64,000 nt of DNA from Psychrobium sp051201665 (GTDB lineage: Bacteria > Pseudomonadota > Gammaproteobacteria > Enterobacterales > Psychrobiaceae): positions 2,294,001 through 2,358,000 of the forward strand of contig NZ_CP179210.1 of NCBI RefSeq assembly GCF_051201665.1, written 5' to 3'. Within the stretch, counting starts at the first letter, position 1; every line of letters starts with the position of its first letter. A program made the translations under genes and the position numbers. A model generated the notes under the pieces. That model did not search any database, was not told the origin of the DNA, and worked only from the letters and a program-made list of their open reading frames with translations. Of the stretch, positions 54,104 through 64,000 are shown one piece after another.

Positions 54104-55351
54104 ATGATTTCAGGTGTCATATTAACGCTTGTCGCGCTTGCATTTATACTCATTGTCATTGAAGACGTTATCCATGTTAACAAGGCAAAAACGACGATGT
54201 TCTTCGGCACATTAAGTTAGATAATTATTTTCGTGGCGCCGCTAGATGGTTTAAGTAGTGAAGCGCTTAAACATAAGCTTGATCATAATATTTTAGAAAT
54301 CGCGACCTTGTGGTTGTTCTTGATGGCAGCAATGACCTTTGTTGCCTATTTAAACTCCAAGGGGTTTATTCAAAACCTAGTACATCGGATCATGCCAGCC
54401 CAGATCAGTGAACGAAAACTGATGTTTCTCATTGGTATTTTCGCTTTTATATTTTCATCAATTTCCGACAACATCACGGCAACGTTGATTTCTTTAGCGG
54501 TGATTATGTCGCTGAAACTTGATGCCAAGAAACGCATAAAATACGCGACATTAATTGTTTTCGCGGTTAACTCCGGCGGTGTATCCCTTATTACTGGTGA
54601 TGTAGCTACCTTAATGATCTTCTTGGCAGACAAGGTTACCATCAGCCATTTATTATTGCTTATCATACCCGCAGCAATCAGTGTGCTGTTCCTCGCTGGC
54701 ATGTTATCTATTGGCATGAATGGCACCTTGACGTTTGAAAAGGTTGACGCAAAGCCTATAGAAAAGACGGATATTGCCATTGCCACCATTTTTCTAAGTA
54801 CTATTTTGGGTACCCTACTCTTAAGCGCTCTCTATCGCGTACCACCAGTACTTAGTTTTTTATTCGGTTTGTCTTTAATGTTCTTGGTAGCGCAGTTTTT
54901 AATGCGTAAAAAAGACGTGAATCGTAAAATTATCGATTACATTCGTGAAATTGAATACGACACCTTACTTTTCTTTGTTGGTGTATTATTGCTCGTTGGC
55001 GCGCTAAAAGAGATAGGCGTGCTGGCACAATTTACCACGCTTTATCAACACGTAGCGCCAACCTACGCCAATTATCTAATGGGGATAATGTCTGCGTTAA
55101 TTGATAATGTGCCGCTAACTGCTGCGCTACTCAAGGCTGATATTGCTATGAATGCACGGCAATGGTTAGCATTCACCTATGCTACAGGTGTTGGCGGTTC
55201 AATGCTTATCATAGGCTCTGCGGCGGGCATTATTGCGATGAGTAAAGTAAAAGAATTAACGTTTACTAGCTATCTAAGAATGAGCCTATATCTACTAGTT
55301 GCTTATACTATTGGCTATTATGGCGCGTATTTGGCTGGTAGTTTCATCTAG
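54104..55351 (+). pseudogene. nhaD: NhaD-type Na+/H+ antiporter with an amber codon
   Basis: An ATG at 54104 starts MISGVILTLVALAFILIVIE followed by DVIHVNKAKTTMFFGTLS, the conserved NhaD N-terminus. Codon 39 (54218-54220) is TAG where the family usually has Trp after GTLS, a likely TGG-to-TAG change. The rest reads on in frame to 55351 with the typical DNVPLTAALLKA and GVGGSMLIIGSAAGII segments, for 415 codons in all. The antiporter should be lost unless the stop is read through or translation restarts at the GTG at 54233, which would omit the first helix. Confidence 0.85.
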
Positions 55352-55386
55352 GTTAATTAAGCATAGTGTCAGTGAGTGTGGATCGA

Positions 55387-56523
55387 TTAGAAAAGCGTAT
55401 GTCGATTATCATTCACTGTTCTATGGGCTTTATTCTGATAGTCAATGCTTTGCATTTGAGTTAATCGACTCACCGTTCGTTTAAATGCGTTCGTGACGCG
55501 GCCGCCTTGGTATAGGGATTCAATCGAACAATTTGCATCGATAATAAGCAGTTTTTGACGGTCATACAATTCATCCACCAGCGCGATAAAGCGACGAGCG
55601 CAATCATCAAGTAAGCCAATTTGTTGTGGTGATGCAGGCAGAAGTTTGTAATTAGTATCGCCGTCTTCAGTGCCCTTTGTCATATGTTCAGTACTAATTA
55701 TTCCTCCTAATTGAACCAAATTACTGATAACGATGGTTTTATAAGTGTCTGCAAGATAGATATAGTCATTTTGACTACGAGGTCCATCACACAAGGCTAA
55801 AAAATCAAACCATATCGTGTCTTCGTGTTGTCCCATACTAACAATCTCGCGATTACAGACATTGATAACTTGCGGGGCATGGATTAAATTTAGCGATTCA
55901 ACTTTTTGTGAAAAATCTTGCTGCTGATTAACGTAATACACAGGCGAGTAAAAGGTATGCGTAGTTCTATAATCAACCTCACCATCTAAGGAGAAAACCT
56001 CTAAATGCTGCTTAAGGAGCTTAATCGACGGAAGAAAGCGATCACGTGCTAGTCCACCCTCATATAGATTGTCAGGGGGTGTATTGGAGGTCGCTATAAT
56101 CATGATGCCATGTTGATGAAGTACATTAAAAACACCACCTAATAACATCGCGTCAGCAATATCAGAGACAAAGAATTCATCAAAACAAATGACATCAACT
56201 TGCGAGGCTAATTCTTTTGCGACCATTGTTAAAGGATCAACCTGCCCTTGAAGTTCATTCAATCTTTTGTGCAATCCATGCATAAAATGATGAAAATGAA
56301 CGCGAGACTTTCGCTCTGTTTTAAGGATGTCATAAAACATATCCATGACCATGGTTTTACCCCGTCCTACGCGCCCATAGAGATAAAGGCCTAAGGAATG
56401 AACATCATTTTTTAGCGCATATTGGCGCTGTGCTAAGGCATTAACAGCACCTAACTGGAGTGAATCTTCCGTCAACCTTTGTTCGACTAACGCGCTTTTA
56501 TATGCAGCTAACACAAATGACAA
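55387..56523 (-). CDS. zapE: Cell-division ATPase ZapE (AFG1 family)
   Basis: A 378-residue AFG1-like ATPase. Walker A is GRVGRGKT at 50-57, Walker B is in VICFDEFFVSDIADAM, and SNTPPDNLYEGGLARDRFLP is a family signature. In E. coli ZapE joins the Z ring late in division and helps under low oxygen. The start has no close strong ribosome site. It diverges from the truncated ylqF start. Confidence 0.93.
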   Translation of the reverse strand: MSFVLAAYKSALVEQRLTEDSLQLGAVNALAQRQYALKNDVHSLGLYLYGRVGRGKTMVMDMFYDILKTERKSRVHFHHFMHGLHKRLNELQGQVDPLTMVAKELASQVDVICFDEFFVSDIADAMLLGGVFNVLHQHGIMIIATSNTPPDNLYEGGLARDRFLPSIKLLKQHLEVFSLDGEVDYRTTHTFYSPVYYVNQQQDFSQKVESLNLIHAPQVINVCNREIVSMGQHEDTIWFDFLALCDGPRSQNDYIYLADTYKTIVISNLVQLGGIISTEHMTKGTEDGDTNYKLLPASPQQIGLLDDCARRFIALVDELYDRQKLLIIDANCSIESLYQGGRVTNAFKRTVSRLTQMQSIDYQNKAHRTVNDNRHTLF

Positions 56524-56691
56524 TACCTTAAGAAAATGGCAAGTTTACAGCGACTTTTTCACTGACACAAATGAGAATGCTGACCTGTTCAAGAATTATA
56601 ATTACTCAAATATCACAGTTTAATAAATCAATGTCTTATCAAACGGCAAGCTTCACGCTACAATTGCGTTTTTTCCAGTAAGAGTCAATCC

Positions 56692-56727
56692 ATGTCTATC
56701 CAGTGGTTCCCCGGTCTAACAAAATAG
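56692..56727 (+). pseudogene. ylqF: 5' fragment of ylqF (rbgA-type ribosome GTPase)
   Basis: A start codon begins MSIQWFPG, then diverges to LTK and a stop. MxIQWFPGHM is the very conserved start of YlqF/RbgA GTPases, so the break falls after the eighth codon. The remainder is not seen in this window. This marks the edge of an integration or deletion. The assignment rests on eight residues. Confidence 0.6.
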
Positions 56728-56900
56728 CGTCCTCTAATGTCTTTACACATCCACATTTACCACAAAACCATTGTATATAAAGCACTTAGATTCTATTAAA
56801 GTCCATTAACATCCAACACTAGCTCCAACTTTTAATACCCCATTTAGTACCCCATGAGTTATACTCCCGTAAATCAGCTAACCTGACGACGAGAAACATC

Positions 56901-57003
56901 ATGGCTAGACAAGTTATTCGCTTAACCGATAAACAGATAAAAACAACAGATGCGACGGGTAAAGAGTTCACTCTATCTGATGGTGACGGTTTACAATTAC
57001 GTA
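56901..57003 (+). pseudogene. N-terminal fragment of a P4-type tyrosine integrase
   Basis: MARQVIRLTDKQIKTTDATG then EFTLSDGDGLQLRK is the arm-type DNA-binding start of P4-like integrases (DUF4102 region). It stops after about 34 residues, where the sequence changes into the end of the RTX gene. The catalytic domain is absent. It supports an integrative element origin for the region beyond 56716. Confidence 0.75.
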
Positions 57004-57013
57004 AGTTCAATAA

Positions 57014-60000
57014 TTATTTAGACTGCCAAGATTCTAATAAAATTGGCTGTAAAGCATCTTTAGTATCTTGGGTTATCACGTTACCAACACCGGAAGGTAC
57101 ATTGTAAGATGCCATCGCTGCTACAAGCTGTTCAACTCTTTCATTCAACAATACAGAATTACCAACTTCAATTTCGTCTACTTGATTATTCACACTACTA
57201 AACCAATCACTAATAGTGACACTGTCATTAGAATCTATGATATTAATTTGTAGGTTATTTTTATCACGGCTGAACCAAAGCTCTTCTATCGAGATTTCAT
57301 CACCAAATTCCAGAACATCAGTTTCACTTGGCGCGCTATTTTGTAGAATAGTGTCATTGCCACCTCCTAACTCAAATTTATAGTGATCATTACCACTTCC
57401 GCCATTCAATTGATCATTACCAGCACCGCCACGTAATACATCATTTCCACTTCCACCTATAAGCACGTCATCTCCTTCTGCACCTATAAGTTGATTGTTG
57501 CTAGCATTACCAGTTAAAACATCATTTTCAGAGGTCCCTGTTATTACTTCGCTCAAGATGTCATTCGTTTCATCTGTTGCTGTCGGTTTAGTAACGCCAA
57601 AGGCTCCAAATAATTGAGCAGCACTTATCTGGCCACCGCTTGCAAACTCTAATGTTTCAATTGTTCCAGCCAATGAAAAGAAGTTCTCTATCCGCACCTG
57701 ATCACCAGCAGAACCAATGCTTAATATTAAGTCATTACCTGATTTTTGAAGCCCACTAGCCACATCGTTGAAAGAAATGTTATCAATAAAACGAATAATA
57801 TTAGTTCCAGCTGTATCAATAATAGTATCTGAACCACTATTCGAACCGATCACATAAACATCATCACCAGAGCCACCAATTAGTTGATCATTTCCCGATA
57901 AGCCAGACAAAGTATCATCACCTCGCCCAGCAATCATAATATCGCCGTTTATCGATCCCTCAAGAGCATTCTCTGCTCCATCTCCAAATACAAGTGTTTT
58001 TGATACTTCAGTATTTGTAGGAGCAGCAAGTCCAAAAGCGCCCAATATTTGCGAGGCTGTTAATTGGCCACCAGTTTCAAACTCAAAGGTTTCAACAGTA
58101 TTGGCTAATGAGAAAAAGTTAATAATAGCGACACTATTCTCGTTTCCAGCGATTTTTAAAATTAAATCATTGCCTGATTTGACCAAACCACTACTAACGT
58201 CTGAGAAAGTGATGCCGTCAACAAATCTAATTTTATTCCTTCCTTCAACATCAACAATGACATCATTACCACTATTTTCACCAATTAGATACGTATCATC
58301 TCCTGAGCCTCCCATAAGACAATCGTTACCTCCTGCGCCAGATATATCATCATCGCCAGCGCCAGCAATTATGATATCGCTACCCTCACTTCCATTAAGT
58401 GAGTTATCTTCCGCCAACATTGATATAAGAGTGGATTGTTCACCTCCACCAGTTTCACCTCCACCAGTTTCGCCTCCACCAGCTTCACCTCCACCAGTTT
58501 CCGTTGGCAATGGTGTTAATTGTGCAGCTATTGCGGAAGCATTTTGTGTATATCCTGTACTGGCTTGAATCATTATCTCACTGTCACCACCCGTAAAGTG
58601 ATTCTCAACTCTGACTTGTTGTCCACTATCGCCATCAACTCGTACAATCAAGTCATTTCCATCTTGGTGATAACTCAACCTATCTAACGCGACATCATTA
58701 AAAAATAAAATATCTTGTCCAGAATCTTCATCGGAAATAATGTCCTTTCCAGTTCCAGCGTAATAGTAATAATGGTCATCTCCACTGCCACCATCAAGAT
58801 AATCATTGCCATCTTCGCCTACCAGGATATCATTACCCTCACCACCAATAATGACATCGTCACCTGAGCCTGAACGAGAGCCATTCCCCCCATATAACTG
58901 ATCGTTACCACTTCCACCTTCAATACGATCATTTCCTGAGAGGCCGAATAGCTGATCTGCGCCATCAAGCCCTTGAATTAGGTCTTTTCCGCTTGTGCCA
59001 ACTACTTGTTCACTATTCTCAGTACCAACTTTTACGGAGTCAAAGTCGTTATTTTGTTCTTCTCCACCTTCCGCTAATTGATTAATTTGTGCCGTTTGAA
59101 GCAAGTAACTTCCAGCAGGTTGAATCCATGCTATAGAGGAATCACCGCCTAGGAAATGATTAATTACTCGGATCGATTGACTGCTGCCATCATCGACTGA
59201 AATTAACAGGTCATCTCCATCTTTAGTAAAATTTAATCTGTCAATTGACAGCGTATCAGAAAAAAGAATACCGCTAGTTCCATTTCCGCCAGCATGCACA
59301 ACGTCATGGCCACCATTATCTTTAATAACGACCCTATCATCACCATCTCCGGTTATAAGAACATCGTCTCCTGTTCCGCCATCTAGATAGTCATTTCCTG
59401 CGCCACCATCAAGACTGTCATTTCCACTTCGCCCAATTAATTGGTCATCACCAGCTTCACCAAACAATATATCGTTACCTACCTCACCATCTAAGTAATC
59501 ATTTCCATCATCTCCATGAATTTCATCATTACCAGCACGTCCCCATATTTTGTCATTACCAGCACCGCCATGAATTTGATCATTTTCGTTACGATATCCC
59601 AACAGGTTTTCGGCCTCATCGGTACCATGAGTAACAACTAACGCTTGTATATCAGCATTACTTAACGAAGTACCATCATCGAATTCAAAACTATTTATTT
59701 TGAAATGGTCAGTCGGTTCTTGGTACCAGTTTTGTACTGTGATCTTGTCTGTACCATTTGCATGGGCAATAACTAAATTATTACCATGTCGCTCAAAACT
59801 TAAATCATTTAATGAAATGGAGCTGCCAAATTGCAAAATATCTTTGGAGGGAGTTACATTGCTGTATGCTTGGTCTGGTTTTGTTTCTATGATTAGATCA
59901 GAGCCATCACCTATATTAAATAAATAAGTTTCCTGTTTAAAACTACCAACTAGCTTATCATTGCCTTTGCCACCAATTAGAACACTATCTCCTTCGGAAA

Positions 60001-63000
60001 TAAGCGTATCATTACCATTACCTCCATCAAGACTGCCTTTTCCAGACAAAGTATCATTACCATCATCTCCGAATAACTGACCAATACCACTCACTTGATC
60101 ATCGCCTTCACCGCCATGAAGTACATTACTTCCTTGATAGTCGACTAATACATCGTTACCTACATTTCCTTCAAGAGTATCGTCAGTGGTATAGCCTGCA
60201 ATTTCATTGTCAAGATTGTCGCCAATTAATAATCTAGCAAGTAGCTCCTCTTTACTCCATTGTGTGCCGTCGTCAAAGTTGATTTGGTCAATAGCAGCAG
60301 AAGTATTTCCTCCATCAATAAAGAAACCGGTTACAACGATTCGATCATTGCTACCATAATTTATGTGCAAATCATCATCTGCTCTTATTATTGTAATGTC
60401 ATCAGGTAAAATACCAGATGTAAAATTGATCGTATCAACAAATATAGCGTTATAATCACCACCGTCTGGGGTATTATTGTTATTGATAGTGTCTATGCCA
60501 TCACCAACAGAAAATTGATAAGTGTCATGGCCAAATCGGCCATTGAGTATGTCGTTACCAGCTCCCCCAATCAAAATATTAACTCTGCCTTTGCCAGATA
60601 ATAACTCGTCTTCACTTGTTCGGTCGTAAATATAAGAGCTTCCAGTTAAAATATCATCGCCAGCACCGCCATTTAGAATTCCTATTCCTTTTAGAGTATC
60701 TTGGCCTGCGTTTCCGAACAATTCACCATCACCATATAACTTATCATTTCCATCATTACCGTGAATGATGTCATAGCCTCTATTACCAAATAGAACATCA
60801 TTTCCATCACCACCTATGATAGTGTCGTTTGAGTCATAGCCATCAATGCGGTTATCTAAATCATCACCAATCAATGCTTTTGCCAATATATCTTTATAAT
60901 TCCATTGCGTACCATCTTCAAAAGTAATTTGGTCAATATCACCTTGCTGTCCCCATGCATTTTCTACGAAAAACAATCCAACAACGATACGATCATTTAA
61001 ACCGTAATTAAGATACAAATCCCCATTACTCGCCCTTGAAACCTTTACGTCAGTGGGCGAAACTCCTGATATGAACCTAATTTTGTTGGTATAAATATCA
61101 TTATCTACATCCTTATAACTTTTAATCGTATCAGTGCCATCGCCTAGTGAAAACTCATAGGTATTGTTACCATTAATCAAACCACCAACTAATATATCGT
61201 TACCAGCTCCACCAATGAATATATCATCCCCATCAAGCCCCGTTAGCGTGTCATTACCAATGCCACCCATTAACACATCATCATTATTTCTTCCCTTGAC
61301 AATATCATCGCCAGCGTCACCATTAAGCGTCCCTGCACCTTCTAATGTATCATTGCCACTACCACCGTTAAGAATACCGGTCCCTGTCAATACATCATCG
61401 CCATTACCGCCATTAAGAGTGCCACTTCCACTTAGTCGATCATTTCCGTCATCACCAAATAATTGTCCTTTACCATAAACGTTATCGTCACCGTCATTCC
61501 CATGAAGTATATTTTGCCCGCGGTAATCTGACAAAGTGTCGTTATCTGCACCGCCATGCAACTCGTCATTTTGTTCACCACCATATAACTTATCCGATCC
61601 GTTACCGCCGTGAATGATGTCATTACCGTCATTACCTCTGAGAGTATCATCGCCATCGCCACCGAAAATTGAATTATTGGCTGTATTACCTTCGATGACA
61701 TTGTCTTGAACATTGCCAGTACCTTTTAAAGCCTCGCCTTTAAGCGTTAAAGCTTCAACATTATCCCCTAGAACATAGTCAACTTCCGATTCAACAATAT
61801 CGTAACCTTCATCGGCTAATTCAATAACCTCATCACCAGCATCATCGACAATGTAAATATCATCGCCTGCCATGCCGTACATTTGATCAGCACCACTCCC
61901 CCCATCTAAAGTATCATTGCCTGCCTTGGCATAAATAACATCGTTACCGTCGAAAGTTTCAAAGCGGTCATCTCCACTCGTCCCATTTAAGGTATCGCTT
62001 TCAGATGTTCCCGCTAGATCAAAGCCTAATGCTAGAATATCATCATATGAAAATGTCACACCGTCAGAAAATTTCACCCCAGAGAAAACAGGGGCTTGAT
62101 CAAGGTCATCGTGTTTAAAGTCTTCAAAATGAACAACAGCAACACCATCAACCATAATGGCTAAAGAGCCTAGTGCAATGCCAAAAGAATATTGGTTATA
62201 CTCAAAATCGAAAACGAGATATCCGTCTGTAACGCCATTAATCGTATCTATGCCATCACCGTAGTTATATATAATATCAGTTGCTCTAGAGCCAATATTA
62301 ATAATGTCATTTCCCTTGCCACCGCTAACTAAACCTCCGCCAGAACCAACATAAATAACATCGTTTCCATCTTCTCCAGAAAGAATATTATGACCTAAAC
62401 CGCCATAGAGAATATCATTGCCTTCACCGCCATATAGTCTATCGTTACCTGCACTACCGTAAAGCTCATCATTACCTACTCCACCTGATAGTTGGTCATT
62501 ACCTTCACCGCCATATAAAATGTCATCACCCTCTTTACCAAAGAGCTTGTCATTACCAGTATCTCCATTAAGTTCATCACTACCGGCTTCGCCGATGAGC
62601 TCATCATCTCCAGCACCGCCATGTAACGTATCATCATTGGCTCCCCCATTTAGCCAATCGTCTCCAACACCGCCCGATAACTCGTCACTTCCAATATCAC
62701 CAAGGAGAGTGTCATTTCCTTCACCACCAGTTAAAGAATCATTACCTGCGTTACCGTTGAGAATATCGTCTCCGCTCTCCCCCAATAACAAATCATTTCC
62801 TATACCGCCATAAAGTCCATCATTTCCTGAACCGCCATAGAGATTATCACTTCCTGAACCTCCGACTATTTTATCAGCGCCGTCTTTTCCGTATAAAATA
62901 TCATCGCCAGCATGCCCCTGTAATTCATCGTTACCAAAACCACCATCAAGAGTATCATTGCCATCATCACCAAAAAGTTCATCATTTCCTGATCCACCAA

Positions 63001-64000
63001 AAAGCTTGTCCTCGCCGACTCCTCCGGTAATAATATCAATGCCACTTTCTCCATGTAGAGTATCATCACCATCATTACCACTTAGTTGATCATCTCCATC
63101 ACCGCCACTAAGGACATCATCACCTTCGCCACCAAATATTAGATCGTCACCAATTCCTCCGCCAATAGTGTCATTTCCTATACCGCCATTAAGCTCATCA
63201 TCCCCTCTATCACCATAAAGAATGTCATCACCATCTTCCCCAAAAATTTTGTCATCACCAGCGCCGCCATGGAGCTCATCATTACCAGAACCACCTACTA
63301 GCTGATCATTATTTTCATTACCATAGAGAATATCTTCGCCTATTCCACCAAACAGGTTATCATCTCCAGAGCCGCCATGAAGTTTATCATCACCAGCATC
63401 ACCTGTTAGCTGATCGTTACCAACGCCGCCGTCTAGAATGTCGTCATTATCACCGCCATATAAAAAGTCATTGCCATGATCACCATATAAAAGGTCCTCT
63501 CCGGCTTCTCCATGTAAAACATCACCACCAACGCCTCCGTCCAGAATGTCATTCCCTATACCACCATTAAGCTTATCATCTCCGTCACCGCCACTAAGGA
63601 CATCATCATCTTCGCCACCAAATATAAGATCGTCACCAATTCCTCCGCCAATAGTGTCATTTCCTATACCGCCATTAAGCTCATCATCTCCGTCACCGCC
63701 ACTGAGGGTATCATCATCTTCGTCGCCAACTAGGAGATCATCCCCGGCGCCACCATATAAGTTATCGTTTCCTGCCCCACCTAATAATATATCGTCTCCC
63801 ACTCCTCCGTGTAGAGTATCTTCACCACTAATCAAGGATGAATCAACACCAAACTCCCACGAGAAGTCTCCATATAAGACATCATTACCGACTCCACCAT
63901 AAAGTATATCGTTTCCTTCAGCACCAAAAAGTTCGTCATCGCCTTCTTCACCATAAAGAAGATCATCACCATAATTTCCCCAAACAATATCATTACCACC
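57014..64000 (-). CDS. Giant RTX calcium-binding protein, C-terminal part
   Basis: An open frame of 2328 codons continues past the right edge of the window, so the true start is not visible. Most of the protein is nonapeptide repeats of the GGxGxDxLx type, by eye well over a hundred, which bind Ca2+ and fold outside the cell. Between blocks of repeats are several domains with the pattern xFxxGDGxDTI ... DQIxFxDGTxW (HCBP-related modules). The C-terminus, VEQLVAAMASYNVPSG ... LLESWQSK, is the kind seen in proteins secreted by type I systems. A GGGET linker lies near 58441-58502. Exact function (adhesin, enzyme carrier or toxin) cannot be told without the N-terminus. No T1SS genes are in the window. 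The stop codon is ten bases from the integrase fragment. Confidence 0.92.
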   Translation of the reverse strand, partial: GGNDIVWGNYGDDLLYGEEGDDELFGAEGNDILYGGVGNDVLYGDFSWEFGVDSSLISGEDTLHGGVGDDILLGGAGNDNLYGGAGDDLLVGDEDDDTLSGGDGDDELNGGIGNDTIGGGIGDDLIFGGEDDDVLSGGDGDDKLNGGIGNDILDGGVGGDVLHGEAGEDLLYGDHGNDFLYGGDNDDILDGGVGNDQLTGDAGDDKLHGGSGDDNLFGGIGEDILYGNENNDQLVGGSGNDELHGGAGDDKIFGEDGDDILYGDRGDDELNGGIGNDTIGGGIGDDLIFGGEGDDVLSGGDGDDQLSGNDGDDTLHGESGIDIITGGVGEDKLFGGSGNDELFGDDGNDTLDGGFGNDELQGHAGDDILYGKDGADKIVGGSGSDNLYGGSGNDGLYGGIGNDLLLGESGDDILNGNAGNDSLTGGEGNDTLLGDIGSDELSGGVGDDWLNGGANDDTLHGGAGDDELIGEAGSDELNGDTGNDKLFGKEGDDILYGGEGNDQLSGGVGNDELYGSAGNDRLYGGEGNDILYGGLGHNILSGEDGNDVIYVGSGGGLVSGGKGNDIINIGSRATDIIYNYGDGIDTINGVTDGYLVFDFEYNQYSFGIALGSLAIMVDGVAVVHFEDFKHDDLDQAPVFSGVKFSDGVTFSYDDILALGFDLAGTSESDTLNGTSGDDRFETFDGNDVIYAKAGNDTLDGGSGADQMYGMAGDDIYIVDDAGDEVIELADEGYDIVESEVDYVLGDNVEALTLKGEALKGTGNVQDNVIEGNTANNSIFGGDGDDTLRGNDGNDIIHGGNGSDKLYGGEQNDELHGGADNDTLSDYRGQNILHGNDGDDNVYGKGQLFGDDGNDRLSGSGTLNGGNGDDVLTGTGILNGGSGNDTLEGAGTLNGDAGDDIVKGRNNDDVLMGGIGNDTLTGLDGDDIFIGGAGNDILVGGLINGNNTYEFSLGDGTDTIKSYKDVDNDIYTNKIRFISGVSPTDVKVSRASNGDLYLNYGLNDRIVVGLFFVENAWGQQGDIDQITFEDGTQWNYKDILAKALIGDDLDNRIDGYDSNDTIIGGDGNDVLFGNRGYDIIHGNDGNDKLYGDGELFGNAGQDTLKGIGILNGGAGDDILTGSSYIYDRTSEDELLSGKGRVNILIGGAGNDILNGRFGHDTYQFSVGDGIDTINNNNTPDGGDYNAIFVDTINFTSGILPDDITIIRADDDLHINYGSNDRIVVTGFFIDGGNTSAAIDQINFDDGTQWSKEELLARLLIGDNLDNEIAGYTTDDTLEGNVGNDVLVDYQGSNVLHGGEGDDQVSGIGQLFGDDGNDTLSGKGSLDGGNGNDTLISEGDSVLIGGKGNDKLVGSFKQETYLFNIGDGSDLIIETKPDQAYSNVTPSKDILQFGSSISLNDLSFERHGNNLVIAHANGTDKITVQNWYQEPTDHFKINSFEFDDGTSLSNADIQALVVTHGTDEAENLLGYRNENDQIHGGAGNDKIWGRAGNDEIHGDDGNDYLDGEVGNDILFGEAGDDQLIGRSGNDSLDGGAGNDYLDGGTGDDVLITGDGDDRVVIKDNGGHDVVHAGGNGTSGILFSDTLSIDRLNFTKDGDDLLISVDDGSSQSIRVINHFLGGDSSIAWIQPAGSYLLQTAQINQLAEGGEEQNNDFDSVKVGTENSEQVVGTSGKDLIQGLDGADQLFGLSGNDRIEGGSGNDQLYGGNGSRSGSGDDVIIGGEGNDILVGEDGNDYLDGGSGDDHYYYYAGTGKDIISDEDSGQDILFFNDVALDRLSYHQDGNDLIVRVDGDSGQQVRVENHFTGGDSEIMIQASTGYTQNASAIAAQLTPLPTETGGGEAGGGETGGGETGGGEQSTLISMLAEDNSLNGSEGSDIIIAGAGDDDISGAGGNDCLMGGSGDDTYLIGENSGNDVIVDVEGRNKIRFVDGITFSDVSSGLVKSGNDLILKIAGNENSVAIINFFSLANTVETFEFETGGQLTASQILGAFGLAAPTNTEVSKTLVFGDGAENALEGSINGDIMIAGRGDDTLSGLSGNDQLIGGSGDDVYVIGSNSGSDTIIDTAGTNIIRFIDNISFNDVASGLQKSGNDLILSIGSAGDQVRIENFFSLAGTIETLEFASGGQISAAQLFGAFGVTKPTATDETNDILSEVITGTSENDVLTGNASNNQLIGAEGDDVLIGGSGNDVLRGGAGNDQLNGGSGNDHYKFELGGGNDTILQNSAPSETDVLEFGDEISIEELWFSRDKNNLQINIIDSNDSVTISDWFSSVNNQVDEIEVGNSVLLNERVEQLVAAMASYNVPSGVGNVITQDTKDALQPILLESWQSK
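58441..58502. repeat. 15-bp tandem repeat encoding a GGGET linker
   Basis: Four tandem 15-base units (CACCAGTTTCACCTC and variants) encode repeated GGGE-T/A in the RTX protein. Such a repeat can change length in frame. Confidence 0.85.
63113..63688. repeat. Two copies of a ~90-bp RTX segment, 486 bp apart
   Basis: The stretch containing CCAAATATAAGATCGTCACC recurs at 63113-63202 and 63599-63688, almost unchanged. The 486-base spacing is exactly 54 x 9 bases, or 18 nonapeptides, so a block of 18 repeats was probably duplicated. Confidence 0.8.

Noticed and set aside
58101..58568. Plus-strand frames rich in Ser and Pro across the RTX gene
   Set aside because: They are the antisense of GGxGxD repeats and of the GGGET linker, with no independent start signals.
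1..64000. CRISPR array
   Set aside because: Repeats seen are MITE copies, RTX repeats and tRNA copies; none show regular 25-40-base repeats with unique spacers.

Overview
The window looks like a chromosome segment of a marine gammaproteobacterium of the Alteromonadales, probably near Colwellia or Thalassotalea. This is inferred from gene order and protein resemblance: the isc operon next to trmJ and suhB, purL next to mltF, dnaQ next to a TIGR03503-type protein, a bkd operon, fadE, a tandem tRNA-Asp array, and an AT-rich sequence. No database search was possible, so names rest on recognised motifs and family resemblance.

Layout. 1-8.6 kb: an M19 dipeptidase (cut by the window edge) and an aldehyde dehydrogenase diverge from a LysR regulator. 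A four-gene operon follows: an unknown 569-residue protein, a DUF3726-like protein, FdhD and a YdeP-type molybdoenzyme. 8.9-18.4 kb: purL, mltF, a PAS protein with degenerate GGDEF and EAL domains, and moaC. 18.5-26.1 kb: the iron-sulfur operon iscR-iscS-iscU-iscA-hscB-hscA-fdx on the minus strand, with two tandem IscR-type sites over its promoter, then trmJ and the divergent suhB. 26.1-33.9 kb: yafJ, then a mobile-element patch with an IS982, an IS66 and an IS1595 element (each with visible ends and target duplications), a transposase remnant, a parDE toxin-antitoxin pair and a decayed DUF5916 gene. 34-38.8 kb: a 746-residue tubulin/FtsZ-superfamily protein standing alone, then fadE with a FadR-like operator. 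39.7-40.3 kb: five tRNA-Asp genes behind one strong promoter. 40.4-48 kb: a TIGR03503-type protein, dnaQ, a yafS-like methyltransferase, a broken yjbQ, and the branched-chain 2-oxoacid dehydrogenase genes. 48-56.5 kb: astE, a decaying ccdA/thioredoxin locus, a MOSC protein, msrA, an alpha/beta hydrolase, a Tas-type reductase, nhaD with an in-frame stop, and zapE. 56.7-64 kb: a ylqF 5' fragment and an integrase fragment mark the edge of an integrated segment, which carries the end of a giant RTX protein running past the window.

A family of about 155-bp MITE-like repeats recurs through the window, with at least eight copies in three sequence variants. Well-preserved copies have inverted ends (ACCAATTGC...GCAATTGGT) and 5-bp AT-rich target duplications. 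Copies interrupt the IS1595 transposase, yjbQ and the DUF5916 gene and trim the end of a thioredoxin-like gene. With frameshifts or stops in ccdA, the thioredoxin leader, yjbQ and nhaD, this shows recent local gene decay. The most unusual intact gene is the tubulin-like GTPase at 33964-36204.
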